A DNA stretch of 62,462 nucleotides, from NCBI GenBank assembly GCA_023426125.1, contig JAFABI010000014.1, positions 1 to 62,462 of the forward strand. The letters are read 5' to 3'. Source of the stretch: Bacillota bacterium (GTDB lineage: Bacteria; Bacillota; Clostridia; Acetivibrionales; DTU013). Below, piece by piece: positions 26,180-34,922 of the stretch; within the stretch, counting starts at the first letter, position 1; each line of letters opens with the position of its first letter. Below the pieces are notes generated by a model that saw only the letters and a program-made list of their open reading frames with translations, made no database searches and had not been told where the DNA came from. The position numbers and the translations under genes were made by a program.

Positions 26180-27139
26180 CTATTTTCCGGATTGTGCTGA
26201 CAGCGCTCCTCTTATTATGGCCTTCTCGAGTACCAATGCGGCAGCAGTGCCCACTTGTGTAACGATTGCATCCCTCGACATATTGCTGGTGTGCGATCCC
26301 AGGGCAAGACAAAAGATCGTATCACCGTCCCACTGTGTATGATTGGGGGATATGGCACGGGCCATTCCGTCATCAGCGAGCCTTGCCACCCGGTTGGCCT
26401 CCGCTTTTGTCAGCCGTTCTGTAGTAGCCACTACTGCAATTGTGGTGTTCATGTGATACAGTGGTGACGGTACGCCTTCCATCATAGCCCGGGTCTGATT
26501 AACGAATGTTCCGTCAGGATTCAGCGCACCTACAACAATACGTCCCCGATCCCAGATGTCACCCAGGGCGTTGACAACCGCCAAAGCTGCCACCACGGGG
26601 CCACCGGGTAATTGCATCGAGGCAGTCCCAAGTCCTCCCTTCATTGGAATCCCGTAGATTTTTCCCACTGTCGCTCCTGCGCCGGCACCTACATTTCCTT
26701 CCGCAATGGGACCTGCGTTTGCGGATTGGCAGGCGGCGTAAGCCAGAGCCGCATCGGGCGGGTTAGCACCTTTAGCATAAGGGAGATCGAATATGACCGC
26801 GGCAGGAACAAGCGGCACATCGCTGATTTTTTGCTCAACGAGCCAGCGCATAACCCCGCCAGACGCAGGAAGCCCGAAAAAACTGCCGCCTGTAAGGAGG
26901 ACCCCGTACACAGGATACTCGGAAGCACCCGGACGGATAATATCAGTATTTTGGGTGCCTGGGCTGCCTCCGCTTACGTCTACGCCGGGAACTGCTCCCT
27001 TAGGGCAGAGAATCACCGTACATCCGGTACGGCCGCTTTTATCTTCGGCGTTTCCCACCAGGATGCCGGGAACGTCAGTGAGTCCTCCACCAGCTGTATT
27101 TTTTTTATTTTGATATGTTCCATCACTCAATTTCATCAC
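26180..27139 (-). CDS. P1-family (S58) peptidase, DmpA/PepS-like
   Basis: 319 residues of the self-processing P1 peptidase family, which includes DmpA aminopeptidase and nylon-oligomer hydrolase. Seen: GGLTDVPGILVGNAED at the N-terminus, VSGGSPGTQNTDIIRPG, GGSFFGLPASGGVMRWL, GNVGAGAGATVGKI and KGGLGTASMQLPGG. The Thr of GLGTAS is the likely autocleavage site and N-terminal nucleophile (family inference). It would act as a cytoplasmic aminopeptidase or amidase. The frame can start at GTG 27139 or ATG 27136; the ribosome site is weak for both. It stands alone between pseudogenes. Confidence 0.85.
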   Translation of the reverse strand: MMKLSDGTYQNKKNTAGGGLTDVPGILVGNAEDKSGRTGCTVILCPKGAVPGVDVSGGSPGTQNTDIIRPGASEYPVYGVLLTGGSFFGLPASGGVMRWLVEQKISDVPLVPAAVIFDLPYAKGANPPDAALAYAACQSANAGPIAEGNVGAGAGATVGKIYGIPMKGGLGTASMQLPGGPVVAALAVVNALGDIWDRGRIVVGALNPDGTFVNQTRAMMEGVPSPLYHMNTTIAVVATTERLTKAEANRVARLADDGMARAISPNHTQWDGDTIFCLALGSHTSNMSRDAIVTQVGTAAALVLEKAIIRGALSAQSGK

Positions 27140-27263
27140 CTAAGTCTAATTAAATATAACACTGGGACATAGGGAATAACTTTATATCAGTTCAGGCACA
27201 TTAAAGCTGAATACTCATTTGTCTCAGCCAATTTCAGATTGCTACATTGTATATTATTAAAAT

Positions 27264-27391
27264 GACCGAAATTATGTGCGTGTCTCTAAACTGTCACAAG
27301 AAGATAAAAACGAATTTGTCCGTCCACTTGCACAAATAGTAATAGATAATCTTATAACGCTGGGAATTTATTATTTGAGGAGGAACTGATG
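27264..27391 (+). pseudogene. Possible C-terminal gene fragment
   Basis: An open frame without a clear start reads NYVRVSKLSQEDKNEFVRPL then AQIVIDNLITLGIYYLRRN and stops at TGA 27389-27391, overlapping the ATG of the lipoprotein gene. The composition looks protein-like, but there is no start codon with a ribosome site. I do not recognise the family; a chance open frame is possible. Confidence 0.25.
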
Positions 27392-27541
27392 AAAATTATC
27401 ATAAAATTATTGTTATTCATTGTACTTTCTTTTATTTTGACTTCCTGCGACGCCATTTCGTCCGGTCGTCCATCGAATTCGCAGCCGCTATCTTCGGTGA
27501 GGTCAAATGAGGTGTCATTCCCATTTACTCAAAATGATTAA
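27389..27541 (+). CDS. Small lipoprotein
   Basis: A 50-residue ORF with a strong GAGGAGG site 6 bases before the ATG. MKIIIKLLLFIVLSFILTSC is a short positive start, a hydrophobic stretch and a lipobox (LTSC) with the lipidated Cys at residue 20. The 30-residue mature part is Ser-rich and unstructured. It could be a genuine small lipoprotein or the leader-bearing remnant of a longer one. No family recognised. It is convergent with the sugar-dehydrogenase-like gene behind it. Confidence 0.55.
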   Translation: MKIIIKLLLFIVLSFILTSCDAISSGRPSNSQPLSSVRSNEVSFPFTQND

Positions 27542-27578
27542 CCTTATTTGTAAGAGAAAAATAATTATTTGAAATGAA

Positions 27579-29033
27579 TCATGAAACAATTTCATAAACG
27601 GTACCTTGGTTAAAACCCGTCACATTCATAGAGCCATAAACTCCTAAGTATAGTCTGGTTTGATCCAGATTCGTTCCCAAACTAACATAAAAAGCTGATT
27701 GAGACCCAAAATCATAATCGGTTTCAATAACGCTAAAATCATTTAACATACAATCTGTTCTGACTCTGGTATAAGCTAAAACCCCTCGAACCGGAGCTTG
27801 AGATTTTATATCCCGGGCTAGATCGGTAAATACAACGCTTCCCGTTAATTCGGGGATTTCATTCCCCATATATGGCTGGACACCTGTAAGTGCAGTTGCT
27901 CCAAACTTACCCGGTCGGGTATCTTCATGAAAATAACTAATTAGAGGTTGAAGACGCCGTACTGAAGTTTTTACCGCTTCATCATAATAAGCAATTGTTT
28001 TTTCATCCAAAGTCGAATTTTCAGTGCAGCCCCTTATTATCGAAGTAGGAAAAGCTCCTTCCCACCCCCGCCAGCCAAAGTTAATAAATCCTTCCTGGCC
28101 AGGTTCGGATTTCATTAAAGAAGCTTGAATAAGCTGAGTAACCGGTATTGGTTTATAACGTACAAATGAAAAAATTGACTCTACCAGATCCTGTCCGACA
28201 TTTCCTGCATATTTAATATACTGATTATAATACCTTTGAAATGAAATACCTGGTATATTGCGAACCCCTTTGGCAATTACCGTAAGCGTTTTCTGAATAG
28301 GTTCGGGAAGCTCATTAAAACGTGTGACTGCGGGGGGATTATCGATAAATGTATTCTTAGCTACATCAATTTCAATTATTTTACCGGCGATTTCGGTATC
28401 ATCCTGGCTCAAATTAAATGGATCATAGCCTAATCCACCATCTCCGGTTGTTAAAACAAGTTTTCCTGTTTCAGGTGAAAAGTTTAAGCTATTGACACCG
28501 TTATGATTGAAAAATGGTCTTCTTAAATTTAATAATGTTCTCCGTTTTTGCGGCTGACCATTCGATTGTAAAATCCATTCTTCAACTGTATCAATATGAT
28601 CATATTGAACTTCTCTATTGATCCACTTTAGATTTAAGGTTCTAAGGTCACACGGGTTAGGCTTAAAAAATTCTGGAAGAGCATCTAAACCTTGTGTCGC
28701 AGCTTCTGAATCAGAAAGAGCACCTGGACCTTGTGTTCCGGCTGCTGAATAATGAAGATAAAACAGACCGTTATAATAAAATTGGGGATGAAACGCTAGC
28801 CCTACCAATCCCCGTTCATCATATCCAGCGCCAGAAACACCTAATTTTATAATTCGCGGGCGAATATCCAGAAAAGTCCCTATAACTCCGTTTCCTATGT
28901 AAAAGATCTCTCCTACCTGGGTTGCAATAAATAATCTTTCGATTGAGTCACCCGGAAGTATCGTTGTTTTCAAAACAGTGGGCATATTTATCTTACTGAC
29001 AATGGGCCGCAAACTAACTTTAACTTTTACCAA
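27579..29033 (-). CDS. Glucose/sorbosone dehydrogenase-like beta-propeller protein
   Basis: About 484 residues resembling the PQQ-dependent soluble aldose dehydrogenase (GSDH) propeller: LFIATQVGEIFYIGNG, RGLVGLAFHPQFYYNGLFYL, FFNHNGVNSLNFSPETGKLV, TTGDGGLGYDPFNLSQDD and FGWRGWEGAFP. The HNG and GDGG segments are typical of the fold. No signal peptide is visible and no PQQ synthesis genes are near, so catalytic activity is uncertain; some Firmicute homologues appear to be spore or surface associated. The frame's first start is TTG 29033, and ATG 28985 is an alternative; neither has a good ribosome site. Confidence 0.75.
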   Translation of the reverse strand: MVKVKVSLRPIVSKINMPTVLKTTILPGDSIERLFIATQVGEIFYIGNGVIGTFLDIRPRIIKLGVSGAGYDERGLVGLAFHPQFYYNGLFYLHYSAAGTQGPGALSDSEAATQGLDALPEFFKPNPCDLRTLNLKWINREVQYDHIDTVEEWILQSNGQPQKRRTLLNLRRPFFNHNGVNSLNFSPETGKLVLTTGDGGLGYDPFNLSQDDTEIAGKIIEIDVAKNTFIDNPPAVTRFNELPEPIQKTLTVIAKGVRNIPGISFQRYYNQYIKYAGNVGQDLVESIFSFVRYKPIPVTQLIQASLMKSEPGQEGFINFGWRGWEGAFPTSIIRGCTENSTLDEKTIAYYDEAVKTSVRRLQPLISYFHEDTRPGKFGATALTGVQPYMGNEIPELTGSVVFTDLARDIKSQAPVRGVLAYTRVRTDCMLNDFSVIETDYDFGSQSAFYVSLGTNLDQTRLYLGVYGSMNVTGFNQGTVYEIVS

Positions 29034-29122
29034 CTGACTTTTACCCTTCTTCTCGTGGTTTTCTTTTATAAGAATATGATTAGAACTGTTCTATTAGTAC
29101 TAAATTGGGGCCGGGGATTCCG

Positions 29123-29263
29123 ATGAAGCCTTGCACCGCTTTCCGTACCTGCATCGGAGAATCCTGTTTCGAGCTTGTGCGAGTCGAATGCTGCCGCAAT
29201 CATGAAGCTAAGATAAGCTATGCCCCAGGTGATCAACTGTATGGAAAAAGGTCAAAAGGCTGA
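29123..29263 (+). other. Cys-rich 46-codon open frame, doubtful
   Basis: In the otherwise empty 29034-29367 stretch, ATG 29123 opens MKPCTAFRTCIGESCFELVR followed by VECCRNHEAKISYAPGDQLY and ends at 29263. It has five cysteines and a weak GGGG-type site upstream. It may be a remnant of a larger coding region. Nothing else recognisable lies in this gap apart from the A/T-rich approach to the sigma-factor gene. Confidence 0.2.
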
Positions 29264-29367
29264 TGAATTGAAATCATAATAAAAAAACTTTTTTATCCAA
29301 AACCAAAAGCTGTTCTGGATCGTCTAACAGCTGACCGGTTCAAAAAACAAACAAGGAGGATATGCGA

Positions 29368-29850
29368 GTGACAGGTGACGAGTTTTCAACGCGGATCGTC
29401 GCAATGATACAAACGCTGTACCGCATCAGTTATGCGCAGTTATCGCATAGCTGCGACCGAGACGAGGCGGTCCAGGAATGCTTATACAAGGCGTGGCAGA
29501 AACGCCACCAGCTCAAGGATGAGCGCTTTATGCAGACCTGGGTAATCCGCATTCTGATCAATGAATGCCATAATATCCAGAGACAAAGCAGCCGGGAATT
29601 GCCGCTCGATGAGCTGCCTGAACGAGTTGCACCTGCAGACGCCGATTTTGAGCTGCACGACGCGCTGTTCAGCTTGGATGAAAAACTCCGTCTGCCCATT
29701 ATCCTGCATTACATTGAGGGCTTTTCAACAAGTGAGGTTGCGCGCATTTTACGCTGGCCTCAAGGTACGGTCAAGTCGCGTATGCTGCGCGGACGACAGG
29801 AGCTTAAGAAAATATTATCCGGGGAGGTTCATTTGCCATGCGAGATATGA
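29368..29850 (+). CDS. ECF-type RNA polymerase sigma factor
   Basis: About 160 residues. Region 2 has CDRDEAVQECLYKAWQKRHQL and TWVIRILINECHNIQR. Region 4 has the HTH YIEGFSTSEVARILRWPQGTVKSRMLRGRQEL. It matches the sigma-70 ECF (SigV-like) families of Firmicutes, which respond to envelope stress. I favour GTG 29368, which lies 7 bases after AAGGAGGA; an in-frame ATG at 29362 is too near that site. It overlaps the next gene by 13 bp, whose product is the likely membrane-bound antagonist. Confidence 0.92.
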   Translation: MTGDEFSTRIVAMIQTLYRISYAQLSHSCDRDEAVQECLYKAWQKRHQLKDERFMQTWVIRILINECHNIQRQSSRELPLDELPERVAPADADFELHDALFSLDEKLRLPIILHYIEGFSTSEVARILRWPQGTVKSRMLRGRQELKKILSGEVHLPCEI

Positions 29851-30938
29851 AAGACTTGAAATACGCATTCGGTCAGGCTGACGACGACTTCGTCAACAAT
29901 GTATATCATACCCTGGCCGGTATGCAAAGAAATGAGGACAGAAAATCCGTGAAAAAAACATGCTTCCGCCTGGTGGCCGCTATCGCGATTGTCGGCATAC
30001 TGTCTGCCGGAACCGCTTTGGCTTTGACGAACACTTGGGGAATCCTTGATTTCCTGAACGGAAGAAGGAATGAAGTAAAGGTTTTGCCCGAAGCCGCTGC
30101 TATTGTGCAAAAAGATGTATCTCAACAAGGCAGCCAGACCGAATTTGCGGCTTTTGCGGTTCGCGAAGCCGTATTCGACGGGCAAAACGCATACATCATC
30201 GTAGAGGTAAAGCCCTCCAGTCCCGGGTATTTATTGCTGGGGCCGGATGCATCTCCGTCCGATCCCGTCGGGGATATGGGGCCGCTTTTCAGCGGCAAAA
30301 CCGGGACGATAGCCGATTACGCCCAAGAAAACAATAAAGAAATGATAAATACGTCTGTGGTTATCAGCGGCGAGAACTGTTCGATTGATTACCTCCTTGA
30401 AGATGACGGGACGCTTGTCTACATGCTCGACAGCAGTTATACCGGCGATTCCACCGCATCGGATATGAAACTGACCTGCGTCGCTGCCCCGTTTGTCAGC
30501 CGGGAAGGTACGGTCGAAATTGATATGCTCAACAAGAAGAGAACGACACTCTCCGTCACGCTCAAAAATTCGGGAACGAAAGAAACCGTGACCTGTACGA
30601 CGCCTGCTATCTACAGTGATTGTGGCGTCCGTGTGGATAAGGTCACGCTTTCCGGTTCGGCCATGGCAATTTATGCGGAAATCGAATTTACGGTAATCGA
30701 TAAGGAAAAGTTTGCCGAAACCGACGACGGCCTCTGGTTTGAATTTCTGGATGATACCGGCGGACGCCTGCCTGGCGGCGCCGCTTCAAGCGGCAGTGTT
30801 AAGGCTGTCGATGAAAATCACTTTATACAGAAAGTTTCTTTGCAAGCTTCGGAAACACTGCCAGGTGAGATCATCCTTCGCGGATACAATTGCTGGGATA
30901 AAAACAGGTATGAGACTCATACGTTCGAGATGAAGTAA
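29838..30938 (+). CDS. DUF4179-type membrane protein, probable anti-sigma factor
   Basis: 366 residues. A cytoplasmic N-terminal stretch of about 45 residues, one membrane segment (about 46-64; RLVAAIAIVGILSAGTALAL) and a large extracytoplasmic domain rich in beta strands. Overlap with the ECF sigma gene and this topology point to an RsiV-like anti-sigma factor that holds the sigma factor at the membrane until an envelope signal releases it. The DUF4179 assignment rests on the TM-adjacent region and genomic context; the signal is unknown. Confidence 0.75.
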   Translation: MRDMKDLKYAFGQADDDFVNNVYHTLAGMQRNEDRKSVKKTCFRLVAAIAIVGILSAGTALALTNTWGILDFLNGRRNEVKVLPEAAAIVQKDVSQQGSQTEFAAFAVREAVFDGQNAYIIVEVKPSSPGYLLLGPDASPSDPVGDMGPLFSGKTGTIADYAQENNKEMINTSVVISGENCSIDYLLEDDGTLVYMLDSSYTGDSTASDMKLTCVAAPFVSREGTVEIDMLNKKRTTLSVTLKNSGTKETVTCTTPAIYSDCGVRVDKVTLSGSAMAIYAEIEFTVIDKEKFAETDDGLWFEFLDDTGGRLPGGAASSGSVKAVDENHFIQKVSLQASETLPGEIILRGYNCWDKNRYETHTFEMK

Positions 30939-31110
30939 CGGCCGTTGATTTCATTATTAAGGCTGATGCTTTGAACATGAAATCATGTAACAATATACTG
31001 ACTATACCGAAATATGGAATAGAGAAAACACTTGAACCGGGAGAGAGTTTGTCATTACAGGCAGTTTGCAGGAAGCTTATCCATTAGACAAAAATACTAA
31101 AGAATAGAAA

Positions 31111-31192
31111 GCCTGTAGATCCGTTGAGGAATCTACAGGCCTTTCACATATCCTGCACTTTGAGGGCTTAGGCTTTAAGCCCTCTATTTATT
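31111..31192 (+). terminator. Two tandem hairpins after the sigma/anti-sigma operon
   Basis: First stem GCCTGTAGAT/ATCTACAGGC (31111-31120, 31131-31140) followed by CTTT. Second stem GAGGGCTTA/TAAGCCCTC (31162-31170, 31176-31184) followed by TATTTATTT. Both can serve as intrinsic terminators for the upstream operon. A third 10-bp stem at 31230-31259 (TGCCTTGCTC/GAGCAAGGCA) lies before the convergent adaptor gene. Confidence 0.65.
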
Positions 31193-31282
31193 TAACACTT
31201 ACAATGCAAGAAGTCACCTGCCTCTAAGCTGCCTTGCTCATATGTGGTGGAGCAAGGCACACAGCGGGTGCCTGTTTTCATA

Positions 31283-32098
31283 TCAGTCCCCTGTGCCGGT
31301 GAAACCCATAACCGCGCTGTTTTTGTATACATATTGGTTTTCCCTCAATATGAAGCTTTCCATTTTTCCTGATGCAGGCGCGCGCACCGTCATGGACTTA
31401 ACGTATTCAAAGCTGCTGGTTCCAATACTTATAAAGCTTCCGGAGGCCGTTTCCACATTTGCGTGGGCTTTCATACCGTTCTGTATGGCGCCGGGATTGT
31501 CAATTTCAATTTCCACCGGAACTACTTTCCCGCCATCGGGCGTATATACCGGTTTGCTATTGACATAAGTTACGGTTCCTTCAATAAATATGTCAAAATC
31601 CCGTGGAGTGACGATGGCTTTTTGCCCGGCTTTTATATTTTCTGCATCCACACTGTTGAACTGCAGCAAAATTTTCAGCTTTGAAGTATCTGTAACAACA
31701 AACAGCGGGTCTCCCTTTTCCACATACTGTCCGGGCTCAACAAAAATGCTCCCGATATATCCGTCAAAGGGCGCCTTTATTTCCTGCGATTGTGCACCGG
31801 CTGAGTTTGAGGGCGCAGCACCCGCAGGAGCCGTAGGCCTGGCGGCGCCAGATGGCGCTTTGGGCGCCGCTTTTCCGGGGCTGTCAGCATCATCCGCGCC
31901 AGTGTCAGCCATATCGGTCTGCGATTGTACGGTTTCGCCATCTTTGCCCGCTCCGGCTGCGTTTGCTTTACTGATGATGCCATTGCCTGCAACATACAAA
32001 ACAAGCAGCACAAGCATGACCGCAAGGTTCAGGATTCCCAGTACCTTGAAACTGCGTCTGTTTGTTCTTTTATATGAATATAGTTTACCGTATGTCAT
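31283..32098 (-). CDS. HlyD-type efflux adaptor (membrane fusion protein), orphan
   Basis: 271 residues. One N-terminal membrane anchor (about 20-38; VLGILNLAVMLVLLVLYVAG), then a low-complexity Ala/Pro/Ser linker (about 45-100). A biotinyl-lipoyl barrel half (IKAPFDGYIGSIFVEPGQYVEKGD), beta-barrel strands and the second lipoyl half (VRAPASGKMESFILRENQ) follow. It resembles YknX/HlyD-like adaptors of ABC exporters, but the usual coiled hairpin is replaced by the short linker and no ATPase or permease gene is adjacent. Its partner must be elsewhere, or the gene is a leftover. Confidence 0.75.
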   Translation of the reverse strand: MTYGKLYSYKRTNRRSFKVLGILNLAVMLVLLVLYVAGNGIISKANAAGAGKDGETVQSQTDMADTGADDADSPGKAAPKAPSGAARPTAPAGAAPSNSAGAQSQEIKAPFDGYIGSIFVEPGQYVEKGDPLFVVTDTSKLKILLQFNSVDAENIKAGQKAIVTPRDFDIFIEGTVTYVNSKPVYTPDGGKVVPVEIEIDNPGAIQNGMKAHANVETASGSFISIGTSSFEYVKSMTVRAPASGKMESFILRENQYVYKNSAVMGFTGTGD

Positions 32099-32286
32099 TA
32101 TAAGCTCCTCCTTTCCTCAGACAATAAATTTTACGACAGTTCCAGGAGCGATTCAAGCTGTAATTTATGGTAAGTAATTGCAGCAGGTACACAAGCAGAG
32201 TTAAACCATGCTGCATATAGGAATCTTTTTGAAATTATGCTATTATATTTGTTGTACGAGCGCAATACATTTTCCGGAGGCATAGG

Positions 32287-32867
32287 ATGAAAGATATGTT
32301 GTTCCAATACCTTAAAAACTATACAAACGCGCCTGACGAAGTGCTTAAGGAAGTCATAGAACAGCTTCCGGTCCGGTACTTCAAAAAGGGAACGGTACTT
32401 CTGGAACAAGGGGACGTCTCATCAAAATGTTATTTTGTCCTGAAAGGATTAATCCGTCAGTTTCCGTTGATACGGACGGCAATGAAAATACATCAAATTT
32501 CTACTCGGAGAATCAAGCCGCGTCCGTATGCAACCCGCAGCGCGCGCATGAGGCTTCAAGGTACAGCCTTGCTTGTTTGGAAGACTCTATATTGCTTGAT
32601 GGAGACTTGAACGATCAAACGCAGATGTATGCAAAGTATCCCTTTCTGGAAACCGTGGTGAGAAAGATGCTGGAAGAAATCACGTCCAGCATTCATGATG
32701 ATTATGCGGATTTGCTCTCTTCCGGTCCGGAAGAAAGGTATCTGGCATTATTGGAGAAGCGCCCGGGACTTGCCGAGCGCGTTCCGCAAAACCAATTGGC
32801 AAGCTTCTTAGGCATACAGCCGGAATCACTGAGCCGCATTAAGAGAAGGCTTAATTCCTTTAAATAA
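32287..32867 (+). pseudogene. Crp/Fnr-family regulator interrupted by a frameshift
   Basis: ATG 32287 opens a cyclic-nucleotide-binding-like domain (LPVRYFKKGTVLLEQGDVSS, KCYFVLKGLIRQF). At 32461-32463 (TTT) the homology leaves this frame and continues in the -1 frame with SVDTDGNENTSNFYSENQAA and on to the HTH (NQLASFLGIQPESLSRIKRR) ending at 32867. One extra T at this spot would restore a normal regulator of about 193 residues. This is either a real inactivating deletion in a T run or a sequencing error. It is convergent with and overlaps the DUF4386 gene by 42 bp. Confidence 0.8.
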
Positions 32868-33539
32868 AAGCCACAGAGGAAACAGAACCTCGCAGTACAT
32901 CGGAAGTTTCAGGATTGACGCGATTGCAGTTTCCTCATAGCCGGGAACGCCTAAACCTAACAGGCTGTCGACAATATAGCCGCAAAATGCAATTATCAGT
33001 AAGATACCCAGCACTTTCGGCAGGAAATGTGATTTGACGGCCAGATAACCCATTGGGAAAAGCCACAAGCCCCAGAAAAACCCCGAAATAAGAATTCCAT
33101 ATTTGTGCAGCTCAAGAAACATAAACAGCATATCTTTTGGTTGACCGGCAAGCATTCCCGCAACTGACGGATCACTATTTGCTATAAGCAGCGCCATATA
33201 ATTGCTCAGTTCATTTACAATGGAAATCGGGATTGAAACCAGCATGAATATAACCATAAGCGCCGCCACATTCCCATTGACCGGTTTGAGGAGCTTATAC
33301 AGCAGCAGAACAATGAAAATATGGCAGATCTGTACAACCAGAGCGCTGAGTATACTAAGCCGGAAGAGGCCGCCGTTTGTGAGAATGTTTGCTATTGTCG
33401 CATCCGCGTTCCCCGGGACGATAAGGAATTGGGGGATAAACATGAGGCCGAATGCGCCAAGGGGGATCATCAGCGTGTATAATAGCCCCGCTGTTCTGGC
33501 AGTATTATTTTGCGATTTATAACTGATACGATTTTCCAT
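32826..33539 (-). CDS. DUF4386 family membrane protein
   Basis: 237 residues with about six to seven membrane helices. The opening ARTAGLLYTLMIPLGAFGLM and the blocks LHKYGILISGFFWGLWLFPMG and LPKVLGILLIIAFCGYIVDSLL are characteristic of the DUF4386 family. Function unknown. AAAGGA precedes the ATG at 33539. The 3' end overlaps the convergent Crp/Fnr-like pseudogene; regulators of that kind are often found beside DUF4386 genes, so the pair may once have been functionally linked (inference). Confidence 0.82.
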   Translation of the reverse strand: MENRISYKSQNNTARTAGLLYTLMIPLGAFGLMFIPQFLIVPGNADATIANILTNGGLFRLSILSALVVQICHIFIVLLLYKLLKPVNGNVAALMVIFMLVSIPISIVNELSNYMALLIANSDPSVAGMLAGQPKDMLFMFLELHKYGILISGFFWGLWLFPMGYLAVKSHFLPKVLGILLIIAFCGYIVDSLLGLGVPGYEETAIASILKLPMYCEVLFPLWLLFKGIKPSLNAAQ

Positions 33540-33860
33540 AATTTATCCTTTCTTTTTCTATAATGACAACATTGTATATCCGCTTCCTTCATCCTGCATT
33601 GACTTAAGTTAATTTACAACGGTATCTTCCAATACGAGAGTACGGAAAACCCTGTTGTTTTTAGAGTGGTTGCTGTGAATCTCGATATATATTATTAGTT
33701 ATCAAATGTTTTAAGCTTAAGTTTTCAGTAAATTTATCAATTGATGATTAATAGAAATCATGGTAATATTTTGTTGGGATTATTATGCATTATGTCTGAG
33801 GTTGCGTGAAAACGTCTTAAACAAGTTCAGCCGCAAAACTTGATTGGAGTGTTAATCAAA

Positions 33861-34472
33861 ATGAAAACATTAAGTAGAGAATTCTATAACAGAGATTCGT
33901 TAATCGTTGCAAAAGAACTCCTGGGAAAGGTGCTTGTACACGAAATAGACGGGCAAAAAATTTCCGCAAGAATTGTTGAAGCAGAAGCCTATATGGGTAT
34001 CGAGGATAGAGCCGCGCATTCCTATGGCGGAAGAAGGACGCCAAGAGTAGAGGTTATGTACGGAGGGCCGGGATTTTCTTATGTATTTATTGTTTACGGA
34101 ATGTATTATTGCTTTAATATAGTTGCCAGGGAGGAAGGAAATCCTCAAGCTGTTTTGATAAGGGCTGTTGAGCCGGTAGAGGGATTGGAGCTAATGGCTC
34201 AAAACAGGTTTGAAAAGACATATGACCAGTTAACTGCGAGTCAAAGAAAAGGATTGACGAATGGACCGGGGAAATTATGTAATGCATTTTTAATTGATAA
34301 AAGTTTAAACGGAGAGGATTTATGCGGGAGTAAGTTATATGTAGAAGCGGGCGAAAATGAAAAATTCAGTATAGTATCCGCTAAACGGGTAGGGGTCGAT
34401 TATGCCGGGGAAGCCAAGGATTATCCTTGGAGATTTTATATAGAAGATAATAAATATGTGTCAGTGAAATAA
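33861..34472 (+). CDS. mpg: 3-methyladenine DNA glycosylase, AAG/Mpg family
   Basis: About 203 residues. The family start REFYNRDSLIVAKELLGK, EAEAYMGIEDRAAHSYGGRRTPR (containing the active-site Glu) and GGPGFSYVFIVYGMYYCFNIV are all present, as is GPGKLCNAFLI. It excises alkylated purines and hypoxanthine by base flipping. I use ATG 33861 with GGAG about 11 bases upstream; a TTG at 33840 lacks a ribosome site. It is the second alkyl-adenine glycosylase in the window, unrelated in fold to the AlkA fusion at the start. The 450 bp after it (34473-34922) hold no gene, only the next promoter. Confidence 0.93.
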   Translation: MKTLSREFYNRDSLIVAKELLGKVLVHEIDGQKISARIVEAEAYMGIEDRAAHSYGGRRTPRVEVMYGGPGFSYVFIVYGMYYCFNIVAREEGNPQAVLIRAVEPVEGLELMAQNRFEKTYDQLTASQRKGLTNGPGKLCNAFLIDKSLNGEDLCGSKLYVEAGENEKFSIVSAKRVGVDYAGEAKDYPWRFYIEDNKYVSVK

Positions 34473-34846
34473 TTTGGGTGAAATAATTTGTTACTTATAG
34501 CTTACCCCCTCAGCTGATAACAAGAAGTATCTATGCTATAATAAAAGCAAAGACAGGATAAACATATGAAAAGCTTGGCAAAATTGGAGGAAAATACTGT
34601 TGGAGAAGAGCGACTTCATAAAGTCTTTTCTGTCGCCATGCCCCCGTCATGCTTAATAGTGATTTCTATTAACATTTTACAAATTCCGTTTTTAATAAAT
34701 ACGGGCAAAATTTCTATGATATGACAATCAACTTATAATTATATCCATGTCTACCATAATAAAGAAAGAGAACAGGCATTGTTAAAAACCCAGAACCGAA
34801 ATGGTTGGTGAATGGTTCGAATAGATACTGCATGTAGTATTTTCCA

Positions 34847-34875
34847 TTGGACAAGTTGACATAATTCTGTATAAT
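34847..34875 (+). promoter_or_regulatory. Sigma-A promoter of the SLH-domain gene
   Basis: TTGGAC (34847-34852), a 17-bp spacer and a perfect TATAAT (34870-34875), 47 bp before the chosen start ATG 34923. Strong vegetative-type promoter by eye. Confidence 0.7.
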
Positions 34876-34922
34876 ACGTTATGTCGCTATGTAAACAAAT
34901 GTTTATAAAAGAGGAGGATAAG

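Noticed and set aside
26180..27172. Long plus-strand open frames opposite the P1 peptidase
   Set aside because: They have no family likeness and mirror the codon pattern of the clear peptidase frame on the minus strand.
32427..32867. Separate small HTH gene starting at ATG 32427
   Set aside because: Its first residues are out-of-frame sequence of the Crp/Fnr sensor domain and it lacks a ribosome site; it is the shifted 3' half of one gene.
34859..34875. TTGACA at 34856 as -35 for the SLH-gene promoter
   Set aside because: It is only 8 bp from the TATAAT; TTGGAC at 34847 has the proper 17-bp spacing.
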